Below are positions 45,820 to 53,266 of a stretch of DNA of 64,000 nt, one piece after another. A program made the position numbers and the translations under genes. This DNA comes from Hymenobacter crusticola (GTDB lineage: Bacteria; Bacteroidota; Bacteroidia; Cytophagales; Hymenobacteraceae), in assembly GCF_002154225.1 (NCBI RefSeq), contig NZ_MTSE01000001.1:124001-188000 (forward strand). Reading direction: 5' to 3'. Under the pieces are notes generated by a model. It saw nothing but the letters and a program-made list of their open reading frames with translations, did not search any database and was not told where the DNA came from. Positions within the stretch are counted from its first letter, which is position 1. The number at the start of each line of letters is the position of its first letter.

Positions 45820-46935
45820 ATGGCTGTAATTTGGGGAGTTATTTTTCACGCCTTAGGCGGCTTTGCCTCCGGCAGTTTCTATCTACCTTATAAAAAGGTA
45901 AAGGGCTGGTCTTGGGAAAGCTATTGGCTAGTGGGCGGCATTGTATCGTGGCTGCTGGTTCCGTGGATCCTAGGTATGGCAACTATTCCCAACCTGACGA
46001 CGGTCCTGCGCCAGACCGACAACACTACTCTCTTCTGGGTGTATTTCTGGGGCGTGCTCTGGGGCTTCGGGGGCCTGACGTTTGGACTAGGCATGCGCTA
46101 CCTAGGTCTGTCGTTGGGCATGGCCGTGATTATGGGGCTGTGTGCGTTGGTCGGTACGCTGGTGCCACCTATTTGGGGCGGCACCATCGTTCAGCTGCTG
46201 AGTACCGCCTCTGGGCAGGTGACGCTGCTAGGGCTGCTGGTGTGCCTAGTGGGCATTCTGATTTGCAGCCGGGCCGGTATCATGAAGGAAAAGTCGCTGT
46301 CGGCTGAGCAAAAAAATGAGTCGATTGCCGAATACGACCTGAGAAAAGGCTTGATGGTAGCCGTCTTTTCGGGCATTATGAGCGCCTGCTTCGCCTTCGG
46401 CTTGGAGGCCGGGCAGAAAATCGCAGACCTAGCCGTGCAGCAGGGCGCCGACCCGCTGTATAAGAACAACGCCATCTTAGTGGTGATTCTGCTCGGGGGC
46501 TTGACCACCAACGCAATATGGTGCCTGTACCTGAACCTCAAGAATCGCACGTACACCGACTACCTCAATCCTTCGTACCCAGCCCTGCGAAACATCCTGT
46601 TTTGCGCCATGGCGGGCACGCTGTGGTACTTCCAGTTCTTCTTCTACGGCATGGGCGACACCAAGCTAGGTGTTTACCGCTTCTCGGGCTGGACGCTGCA
46701 CATGGCCTTCATTATTGCCTTCAGTTCGATGTGGGGCCTGTATTTGCACGAGTGGCGAGGCGCCAATCGCGCTACTATGCGCACCGTGTCGTTGGGCATC
46801 CTAACGGTGGTGCTCTCCACCGTGATTGTGGGCTACGGCAACTACCTAGGTTCTGACCAAAGTGAAGCTGCCACGACGCCCGCTAAGGCCAAGCCAGAGT
46901 TGCAAGCATCCGCAGAATCAGTATCGTCGCGATAA
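45820..46935 (+). CDS. rhaT: L-rhamnose/proton symporter
   Basis: A 371-residue inner-membrane protein with ten predicted hydrophobic segments. RhaT signature segments are GVIFHALGGFASGSFYLPYK, WSWESYWLVGGIVSWLLVPW, WGFGGLTFGLGMRYLGLSLG and LWYFQFFFYGMGDTKLGVYR. It imports L-rhamnose released in the periplasm by GH106 and other enzymes. It is divergent from the aldolase/dehydrogenase gene and is followed by a strong terminator. The C-terminal 25 residues are a soluble, alanine-rich tail. Confidence 0.94.
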   Translation: MAVIWGVIFHALGGFASGSFYLPYKKVKGWSWESYWLVGGIVSWLLVPWILGMATIPNLTTVLRQTDNTTLFWVYFWGVLWGFGGLTFGLGMRYLGLSLGMAVIMGLCALVGTLVPPIWGGTIVQLLSTASGQVTLLGLLVCLVGILICSRAGIMKEKSLSAEQKNESIAEYDLRKGLMVAVFSGIMSACFAFGLEAGQKIADLAVQQGADPLYKNNAILVVILLGGLTTNAIWCLYLNLKNRTYTDYLNPSYPALRNILFCAMAGTLWYFQFFFYGMGDTKLGVYRFSGWTLHMAFIIAFSSMWGLYLHEWRGANRATMRTVSLGILTVVLSTVIVGYGNYLGSDQSEAATTPAKAKPELQASAESVSSR

Positions 46936-46996
46936 TCTAGCTTAGTGAACAGCGTTGTTTGCTAGCTACTACCGAAACGAAGTCCTTGCTTGAGCA

Positions 46997-47035
46997 AAAT
47001 GAAAATGGCCCTATCACAGCGGGCCATTTTCATTT
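46997..47035 (+). terminator. Terminator after rhaT
   Basis: Arms AAATGAAAATGGCCC (46997-47011) and GGGCCATTTTCATTT (47021-47035) are perfectly complementary with a 9-base loop; the A/T-rich stem base makes it usable in either direction. Confidence 0.85.
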
Positions 47036-47077
47036 CTAGTGCTGAGCAAGTGCCCGCTTGATGTAGGCAGGTTTTCC

Positions 47078-47096
47078 GATAAAGTCTGGCTTTATC
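47078..47096. promoter_or_regulatory. Short inverted repeat upstream of the PL11 gene
   Basis: GATAAAG-TCTGG-CTTTATC, 7-base arms, lies 41 bases before ATG 47137. It may be an operator or leader hairpin; the evidence is the symmetry only. Confidence 0.3.
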
Positions 47097-47136
47097 ATGC
47101 GTTGTTACCGTGTGTTCTTACTTTCTCTTGTTCGTT

Positions 47137-49209
47137 ATGAGCCCCTCCTTGCCCCCCGTGCCCCAACGCGCAAGCACCTCACGCCGCCTAGCTTATATGT
47201 TGTTCACGTGCGGCACGCTCATCGTGGCGGGCGCCAAACCGACTGCTGCCGGGCCGGCTCCTAATGCCCGACAGATGGAAAAGCTAGGTCGGGGTGTGGT
47301 GGCGGTGGCGCAGCCAGGTACGGGCGTGTTTGTTAGCTGGCGGCTGCTCAACTCCGACCCAGCCAAGGCAGGCTTCAACGTGTTTCGCAAAACGGCCGGT
47401 GGTACCACCATTAAGCTGAATAGCCAGCCCGTTACAAGCACTACCAACTGGCTCGACAAGTTGGACAAAGTAAAAAGCAGCGACCAGCCGGTTTCCTATT
47501 CGGTGCAGCTCGTTGGGGCGAAGGGAGCACAAGCTAGCCCTGAAACCGCCCCCGTATGGAATCAGAACTTTCTGCGCGTGCCGCTCCAACAACTCGAAGG
47601 CGGCACCGTCAGCAGCGGGGCTGATGTGAGCACCTACACCTATACAGCCAACGACGCCTCAACTGCCGACCTTGATGGCGACGGTAATTATGAGCTGATC
47701 TTAAAATGGGAGCCTACCAATGCCCGCGACAACGGCTCAGCGGGCATTACTGGGCCGGTAATCTTAGACGCGTACAAGCTCGATGGCACCCGGCTTTGGC
47801 GCATCAACCTAGGGAAGAACATCCGGGCAGGAGCGCACTACACCCAGTTTATGGCCTACGACCTTGATGGCGACGGCAAAGCGGAGCTAGCCTGCAAAAC
47901 CGCCGATGGCACCCTCGACGGTAAGGGCAAAGTCATTGGCGACGCTAGCAAAGATTACCGCTCCCTCACGGTGCCCACCGATGGCGTGCAGGTGCCTGGC
48001 CCCCGCGATGGTCGCTACGGCAAGATCATGGCGGGGCCGGAGTATTTCACGGTGTTCAATGGCTTGACGGGGGCAGCACTGGCTACTACCGCCTACGTGC
48101 CCGGCCGTGACCCGCTCAACGGTTGGGGTGGCATTGGGGGCAACGGGGGCAACGACGCCACAGGCAACCGCAGCGACCGGATGCTGGCCTGCGTGGCCTA
48201 CCTCGACGGCGTGCACCCAAGCGTGGTAATGTGTCGGGGCTACTACGGCCGTACGGTGCTAGCTGCCTGGGATTGGCGCCAGGGCAAACTCACCTCACGC
48301 TGGGTATTCGACTCGCAGAATGCCGGTAATCCGTTTTCGGGCATGGGCAACCACGGCTTGAGCGTGAACGATGTGGATTTCGACGGCAAAGATGAAATCG
48401 TGTACGGCTCAATGGTGGTTGATGACAACGGCAAAGGGCTGTTTTCGACGGGTTTGCGGCACGGCGACGCCCTGCATGTCAGTGACTTCGACCCCACTAC
48501 GCCGGGGCTGGAAGCCTGGGGTGTGCACGAAAACGAAGAACCCATTCCGGGCCACGAGCTAGGTCCGGGTGCGGCACTTTACGATGCTGGGGCCGGTAAA
48601 GTACTGTGGTCGACAGACCAGGGCCAAGATGCGGGCCGGGGCATGGCCGCCGACATCGACCCGCGCTACCTAGGTGCCGAGGTGTGGGCCAGTTCGCCCG
48701 AAACGGGCCTACGCACCATCAAAGGCCAGCGCATCGGCGATGCACCCCGCTCCATCAACTTTGGCATTTGGTGGGATGGCGACCTACTGCGCGAGCTGCT
48801 CGACCGTACCTACGTGGATAAGTGGGATTACCAGAATGGCAAGCTCGACCACTTGCTTGATGGCGGACCACTGGGCGCGGCTTCCAACAACGGCACCAAA
48901 GCCACTCCTTGCTTGAGCGCCGACCTCTTCGGCGACTGGCGCGAAGAGGTTATTTGGCGCAACACCAATAACCAGGAACTGCTCATTTTCACCACTACTA
49001 TTCCCACCGAGCATCGCTTCGTTACGCTGATGCAGGACCCGGCTTACCGCCTGGGAGTGGCGCGCGAAAACGTCGGCTACAACCAGCCGCCTCACCCTAG
49101 CTTCTACCTAGGGGAAGGCACGCCCCTGACGGCCCCAACAGGCCAGGTAGCTCCCACCCCTAGGTCGTCGGCGAGCAAAGCTGATCCGGTTACCGCGACA
49201 CGCAAATAG
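47137..49209 (+). CDS. Rhamnogalacturonan lyase (PL11)
   Basis: A 690-residue secreted protein; ATG 47137 (MSPSLPPVPQRAS) is preferred to the GTG at 47110, though either keeps the hydrophobic signal segment. PL11 features are ARQMEKLGRGVVAV, GVFVSWRLLNSDPAKAGFNV, then the eight-bladed propeller with calcium-binding repeats ADLDGDGNYELILKW, YDLDGDGKAELACKTADG and DVDFDGKDEIVYG. HENEEPIPGHELGPGAALYD and LFGDWREEVIWRN close the fold. The enzyme cuts the rhamnogalacturonan-I backbone by beta-elimination, making the unsaturated ends that GH105 removes. It is followed by a terminator. Confidence 0.93.
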   Translation: MSPSLPPVPQRASTSRRLAYMLFTCGTLIVAGAKPTAAGPAPNARQMEKLGRGVVAVAQPGTGVFVSWRLLNSDPAKAGFNVFRKTAGGTTIKLNSQPVTSTTNWLDKLDKVKSSDQPVSYSVQLVGAKGAQASPETAPVWNQNFLRVPLQQLEGGTVSSGADVSTYTYTANDASTADLDGDGNYELILKWEPTNARDNGSAGITGPVILDAYKLDGTRLWRINLGKNIRAGAHYTQFMAYDLDGDGKAELACKTADGTLDGKGKVIGDASKDYRSLTVPTDGVQVPGPRDGRYGKIMAGPEYFTVFNGLTGAALATTAYVPGRDPLNGWGGIGGNGGNDATGNRSDRMLACVAYLDGVHPSVVMCRGYYGRTVLAAWDWRQGKLTSRWVFDSQNAGNPFSGMGNHGLSVNDVDFDGKDEIVYGSMVVDDNGKGLFSTGLRHGDALHVSDFDPTTPGLEAWGVHENEEPIPGHELGPGAALYDAGAGKVLWSTDQGQDAGRGMAADIDPRYLGAEVWASSPETGLRTIKGQRIGDAPRSINFGIWWDGDLLRELLDRTYVDKWDYQNGKLDHLLDGGPLGAASNNGTKATPCLSADLFGDWREEVIWRNTNNQELLIFTTTIPTEHRFVTLMQDPAYRLGVARENVGYNQPPHPSFYLGEGTPLTAPTGQVAPTPRSSASKADPVTATRK

Positions 49210-49225
49210 TGCGGTAGTGAAAAGC

Positions 49226-49262
49226 AAAAGCCCTCTTCGCCTGGTGCGAAGAGGGCTTTTTA
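49226..49262 (+). terminator. Terminator after PL11
   Basis: Arms AAAAGCCCTCTTCGC (49226-49240) and GCGAAGAGGGCTTTT (49246-49260) pair perfectly around CTGGT, ending in a T-run. It can also serve the convergent response-regulator gene. Confidence 0.9.
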
Positions 49263-49281
49263 GCGTCAAAAAGCTAGCTTA

Positions 49282-49929
49282 TTATTCGCTGAGCATGCCG
49301 TTGCTAGCTGCAAATTTGATTAGCGCAGCGGTGTTTTTGGCTTGCGTTTTTTCAATGATATTTTGCCGGTGGGTTTCGATGGTGCGCTTGCTGGTGAAGA
49401 GCTTATCGGCAATTTCGGCGTTGGTCATGCCCTCCGCGATGAGCCGCAGCACCTCTAGTTCGCGCTTGGAAAGGCTGCTCGTTTTGGGCGCCTCGCCCAC
49501 GCTAGCCTCCGGGCTCTGCAACCGTCGCAACAAGGCCATGCCAATAGCTGTGCACAGAAAAGATTGGCCCGCCGCAACCGTTGTGATGGCATACACGAGC
49601 TCGGCGCGGCCAGTACTCTTGAGCGTGTAGCCCAGAGCGCCGGCTTCGAGCGCCTGCGCTACGTAGCGCTCATGATCGAGCATAGAAAGCACCAGCACCT
49701 TGATATGCGGGTATAGTCGCCGCAGGTGTCCAATGGTGGTAAACCCATCCATGATGGGCATATTCAAATCCAGCAGGACTACATCAACGGGTGTCGTTTC
49801 AAGAAAATCCAGCAACTGCTGCCCATTGCCAGCCTCCCCAACTACCTCCAAACCAGACTCATCACGCAACAACGAGTTGATCCCGTCGCGGATAATAGCA
49901 TGGTCATCAGTCAGAACAACGCGAATCAT
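49282..49929 (-). CDS. NarL/LuxR-type response regulator
   Basis: A 215-residue two-domain regulator. The receiver domain (residues 1-120) has TDDH (acidic pocket Asp8, Asp9), phospho-acceptor Asp54 in VVLLDLNMPIMDG and Lys in GALGYTLKST. The C-terminal LuxR-type helix-turn-helix is LSKRELEVLRLIAEGMTNAE, then IADKLFTSKRTIETHRQNII. No histidine kinase is next to it in the window. A clear paralogue of its receiver domain is encoded 0.7 kb away on the other strand. The target genes are unknown. Confidence 0.93.
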   Translation of the reverse strand: MIRVVLTDDHAIIRDGINSLLRDESGLEVVGEAGNGQQLLDFLETTPVDVVLLDLNMPIMDGFTTIGHLRRLYPHIKVLVLSMLDHERYVAQALEAGALGYTLKSTGRAELVYAITTVAAGQSFLCTAIGMALLRRLQSPEASVGEAPKTSSLSKRELEVLRLIAEGMTNAEIADKLFTSKRTIETHRQNIIEKTQAKNTAALIKFAASNGMLSE

Positions 49930-50617
49930 ATGATGTACAAGGAAAAATAACGGAGCAAAAGCGCAAGTAACAGCCAGAACAATGCGTGGGTTTCACCTCT
50001 CAGGATGAAGCAGCGGTTTTGTAAGCCCTACTTTGTAAAAATATTGGAATGCTAGGCGAGGCAGCTTTTGCTACCAAAAGTGAAGTCAGTAGTAATACTG
50101 AGTTAAATAATTAACTACCAGAGTTTCTACAACTCTATGGCATTACATGAATTGTACGATGTAAATTGAGTTATGGCTATTTTGGTTCGGTAGCTAACGG
50201 TTTATTTACCGTGAGCAAACCAGAAGAAGCGGAGCTTGGTTTCAACGCCGCACCGTGGCTAACAAGCTTACCCATTGACTGTATCGCTTAGTGAGGCACC
50301 CTACGAGTTCTTTAGTTCTTTGACTTTACAGTGTTGCCACCGGCCAATTCGTTGGGTGTCAGCACCTGAAGAAGATAGGGTGTACTCATGAAGCCCTGCT
50401 CCAATTTTTCCGCAAAGCTAGCTCGCTCTCCTTCATTTTAACACCGATTAAACACTGATTTTGGGAGTACGTATTTCTGTCGTTTTGAGCGTATCGGCGG
50501 CTAGCGCTGGAAGCCAATTTAATCGTAACAAACTGAACGATAGGATATTTGGCTTCTTTATTGAAGAAACAGTTTGCCCCTTCTAGGGTTACTAGCTAGC
50601 TTACTTACACTGCGCCT
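49930..50617. other. Intergenic region between divergent response-regulator genes
   Basis: A 688-base gap. The middle part (50030-50210) is AT-rich. I see no ORF with family features, no convincing hairpin terminator and no RNA gene. It should contain both divergent promoters. Confidence 0.5.
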
Positions 50618-51154
50618 ATGATTCGGGTAGTTTTGGCCGATGACCACACCATTTTGCGAGATGAAATCCGAAGCTTGCTCGCGCGCGAAGCAGGCATAGA
50701 GATAGTAGGCCAAGCTAGCAATGGCCTGCTTTTGCTGGAAGTGCTAGCCGAAACCCCCACGGATGTAGTAGTACTCGACTTACATATGCCGGCAATGGAT
50801 GGCCTCACGGCTATTCGCTTTATTCGGCAGCAGTTTCCGCAGGTACGGGTGCTAGTACTTTCCATGCTCGATCATGAGTATTATGCAGCGCGGGCCCTCG
50901 AAGCGGGCGCCCTTGGCTATGCCCTAAAAAGTTCGCCACTCCGGGAGATTGTTCACGCGATTCATACGGTGCACCAGAATGTTCTTTTCTTGTGCACCGA
51001 GATCGGGCTGCGCTTGGTAGATAGGCTAACCCACGGCACTGGTGCCAGCACCAGCATCAAGGGCAAAGAACCTTTCCCCATCATCCAAAAGCAAAACCAA
51101 GAGCCACCCATTGTTGGCTTACCGCTTGGCACGCGCACAAACCTTAACCCGTAG
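50618..51154 (+). CDS. Stand-alone receiver-domain protein, NarL paralogue lacking the HTH
   Basis: A 178-residue protein. Residues 1-140 align plainly with the receiver domain of the 49282-49929 product: ADDHTILRDEIRSLLAREAG, phospho-acceptor Asp54 in VVLDLHMPAMDG, VLVLSMLDHEYYAARALEAG and LGYALKSSPLREIVHAIHT. The following 38 residues (SIKGKEPFPIIQKQNQEPPI onward) have no LuxR helix-turn-helix. All receiver residues remain, so it could still accept phosphate and act as a phosphate sink or protein-interaction regulator, or it may be a truncated, decaying copy. No adjacent kinase is seen. Confidence 0.85.
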   Translation: MIRVVLADDHTILRDEIRSLLAREAGIEIVGQASNGLLLLEVLAETPTDVVVLDLHMPAMDGLTAIRFIRQQFPQVRVLVLSMLDHEYYAARALEAGALGYALKSSPLREIVHAIHTVHQNVLFLCTEIGLRLVDRLTHGTGASTSIKGKEPFPIIQKQNQEPPIVGLPLGTRTNLNP

Positions 51155-51190
51155 TGCGTAATTAGTAACCCTACATACTACGGAGGAAGC

Positions 51191-51670
51191 TCAACCTAGC
51201 TTTTGCAGGGCTGCTTGGCTTATCTGCATCAGTTGCCAGGTGTGCCCCCGGCCTGCTCCTACCCGCTGAAGCAAGTAGCTTCCCTGCATGTGCTGGCCAT
51301 CGAGGTGCAGGGTCAAGCAGCCCTCAATGAGGGCTTGGCGGACTGTTGTATTCGACTGATTGTTGCCGTCATGGAGGTGCAGCGGCACAATTTGACAAGG
51401 TCCTTCGTCGTAGTGCGCCGCCGGCAGCAGCCGGCTGGCCGACTGAAGCAAGAAGATGGTGGGCTGATGCAAGCCCCGGGTGCCGTCGGCCAATACTACC
51501 CAGTGATCAAGTACGTAGGCACCTTCTAGAAGCCATAAGCCGTAGTACGACGAAGAGCCTAGGCAACGGCTCAGAACGAAGCTACACGCGGGGTCGGCAT
51601 GTCGATGATTGGTGAGGGTGAGGTCGGCTGGCGGATTGCAACAGTAAGGTTGGGAATAGATAGGCCGCAT
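51191..51670 (-). CDS. Divergent LigD-type 3'-phosphoesterase-domain-like protein
   Basis: A 159-residue protein; ATG 51670 (MRPIYSQPYCCNPP) is chosen over the longer frame start at 51736. The layout resembles the N-terminal phosphoesterase (PE) domain of LigD: CSFVLSRCLGSSSYYGLWLL stands where FVVQKHDASHLHYDFRLE is usual, LDHWVVLADGTRG where LKSWAVPKGP is usual, and LTLHLDGQHMQGSYLLQR where the domain's closing strands lie. The catalytic His/Asp/Arg of HLHYDFR is not conserved, so if the match is right it is probably not an active nuclease-type enzyme. The assignment rests on pattern similarity read by eye. Confidence 0.5.
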   Translation of the reverse strand: MRPIYSQPYCCNPPADLTLTNHRHADPACSFVLSRCLGSSSYYGLWLLEGAYVLDHWVVLADGTRGLHQPTIFLLQSASRLLPAAHYDEGPCQIVPLHLHDGNNQSNTTVRQALIEGCLTLHLDGQHMQGSYLLQRVGAGRGHTWQLMQISQAALQKLG

Positions 51671-52238
51671 GGTATGTTTGCGTTGACAGAGGGGAAAGTA
51701 GAGGGAGCAATTAACTATCACAGGTGAGCCGAGCACAGCGTAAGGCTCTTAGCAAACCGGGAGCAGCATGCGCGTCGCGCAAAGAAGCGTCGCAACGAGT
51801 TTTGCTTATGCGCTGCGCTCACGTGGAAATGGCCTACTTCAGCCGCCGTCCTAACGAACTGGGCATCGCGAAATAGGCTGTCTTCATAGCATGAAAAAGT
51901 CAGCAGCACGAGGCTGTATAAGTGCGAAGTTGGATAGTTCAGCTAGTAGCAGTAGAACTACTTGAATAGTTCAAGTTCACCAACTAATCGCCTATATGCT
52001 AGGTGGCAGATACTGAATTAAAGGTACTTAATTAAGAGGTGTTTAGTACGTATTATTGCCAAAGACTTTGGAATAAGTACGTAGATAGGCTATAGATTTA
52101 TCCGTATAATTAACTACTTATCGCTACTATCCCCCTCACTATTTGCTACAAGCTCCTCAAGAAGGCTGTTCTGCTTCAGAAAAGCCCATTTAGGTGGCCA
52201 CAACCCACCCTTAGCTAATGTAGTATTCTTTACTACTT
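51671..52238. other. Intergenic region, no gene recognised
   Basis: A 568-base gap between divergent genes. Bases 51960-52130 are AT-rich with several TATA-like stretches and probably hold the promoter for the cyanophycinase gene. The short minus-strand frame at 51718-51909 has no family features. Confidence 0.45.
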
Positions 52239-53129
52239 ATGGCTACTCGCAAACATACCACCGCACACGAATCAACTTGCCCACTACCAAAGGGTCTCCT
52301 GATTGCTGTAGGAGGCCACGAGAACAAAGGCGAAGCCGCCGAGCGTGGGTCGAACCAAGACAAAAACAACAATTTTGCCCCCGAAACTATCCTCAAACGC
52401 TTCTGCGACGAGCTGGTGGGCAATGACCCACTGATTGTGGTAGTGCCTACCGCCTCGGGAGAACCCGACGAATCGGCGGCCGACTACCGACGTGTTTTCT
52501 CCGAGCTAGGGCGTGGGCGCATTGAAGTGCTCGATATACGCAACCGCGCCGATACGCTCCGGCCAGAACACCTAGCGTTGGTAGAGGAAGCAGCCGGCAT
52601 CTGGTTTACGGGCGGCGACCAACTCCGCCTCACCAGTATCTTGGGCGGCACGGCCATTTTGCAACGCCTAAAGGAACGCTACACGTACGAGCGCATCGTG
52701 ATAGGCGGCACCAGCGCCGGCGCTACGGCCTTGTCCACGCCCATGATTTACGAAGGCACCAACAACGCAGGCTTCCGCAAAGGGGAAATTGCCATAACTA
52801 CTGGTCTACAGTTTATGCGCGACGTGGCCATCGATACCCACTTCGTTGCGCGGGGTCGCATTGTGCGCATGGCCCAAATTCTGGCCACTAATCTTTCCTG
52901 CGTAGGCATCGGCCTCGAAGAAGACACGGCCGTGGTGGTGCACGATGGGCGCGAGCTGGAAGTTATTGGTAGCGGCTTGGCTACTATTCTAGAAGCCCGC
53001 GAAGACACAGCTACCAACATCTACGACATCGAGCCCGATACCCCGTTCTATATCCGCGACTTAAAAATCCACTTCCTTTCTCCGGGCGAGCGGTACACCC
53101 TTCAGCTTACCCCACAGCTGCACCAGTGA
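52239..53129 (+). CDS. cphB: Cyanophycinase (peptidase S51)
   Basis: A 296-residue protein of the family's usual size. It begins GLLIAVGGHENKGE, has LIVVVPTASGEPDESAADY and AAGIWFTGGDQLRLT, and the nucleophile elbow GGTSAGA with Ser159. HFVARGRIVRMAQILATN and GIGLEEDTAVVVHDG are further S51 hallmarks. Cyanophycinase hydrolyses the beta-Asp-Arg polymer cyanophycin to dipeptides. No cyanophycin synthetase is present in the window, so the substrate may come from elsewhere in the genome, be external, or be another isoaspartyl peptide. There is no signal peptide. Confidence 0.9.
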   Translation: MATRKHTTAHESTCPLPKGLLIAVGGHENKGEAAERGSNQDKNNNFAPETILKRFCDELVGNDPLIVVVPTASGEPDESAADYRRVFSELGRGRIEVLDIRNRADTLRPEHLALVEEAAGIWFTGGDQLRLTSILGGTAILQRLKERYTYERIVIGGTSAGATALSTPMIYEGTNNAGFRKGEIAITTGLQFMRDVAIDTHFVARGRIVRMAQILATNLSCVGIGLEEDTAVVVHDGRELEVIGSGLATILEAREDTATNIYDIEPDTPFYIRDLKIHFLSPGERYTLQLTPQLHQ

Positions 53130-53207
53130 GTAGCGGAGTGGCGGAGTAATCGTTCTCATACCTTGCCCAGCTTTTTCCTTCGATCACGCAGTCACGCACT
53201 AGCGCAG
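53126..53207. repeat. Degenerate copy of the GAGTAGCGGAGTG / CACGCAGTCAC repeat
   Basis: GTGAGTAGCGGAGTGGCGGAG (53126-53146, overlapping the cyanophycinase stop) and CACGCAGTCACGCACTAGCG (53185-53204) resemble the two arms of the element at 41949-42050, with more mismatches. Confidence 0.5.
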
Positions 53208-53266
53208 AACCAGGCAGCGGCCGGGGCGTACACAACCTAGCCGACCGATTTTCAACTTCCTATGCT

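Noticed and set aside
51718..51909. Small minus-strand ORF beside the LigD-PE-like gene
   Set aside because: It has no domain, no start context and a position in a probable promoter region.
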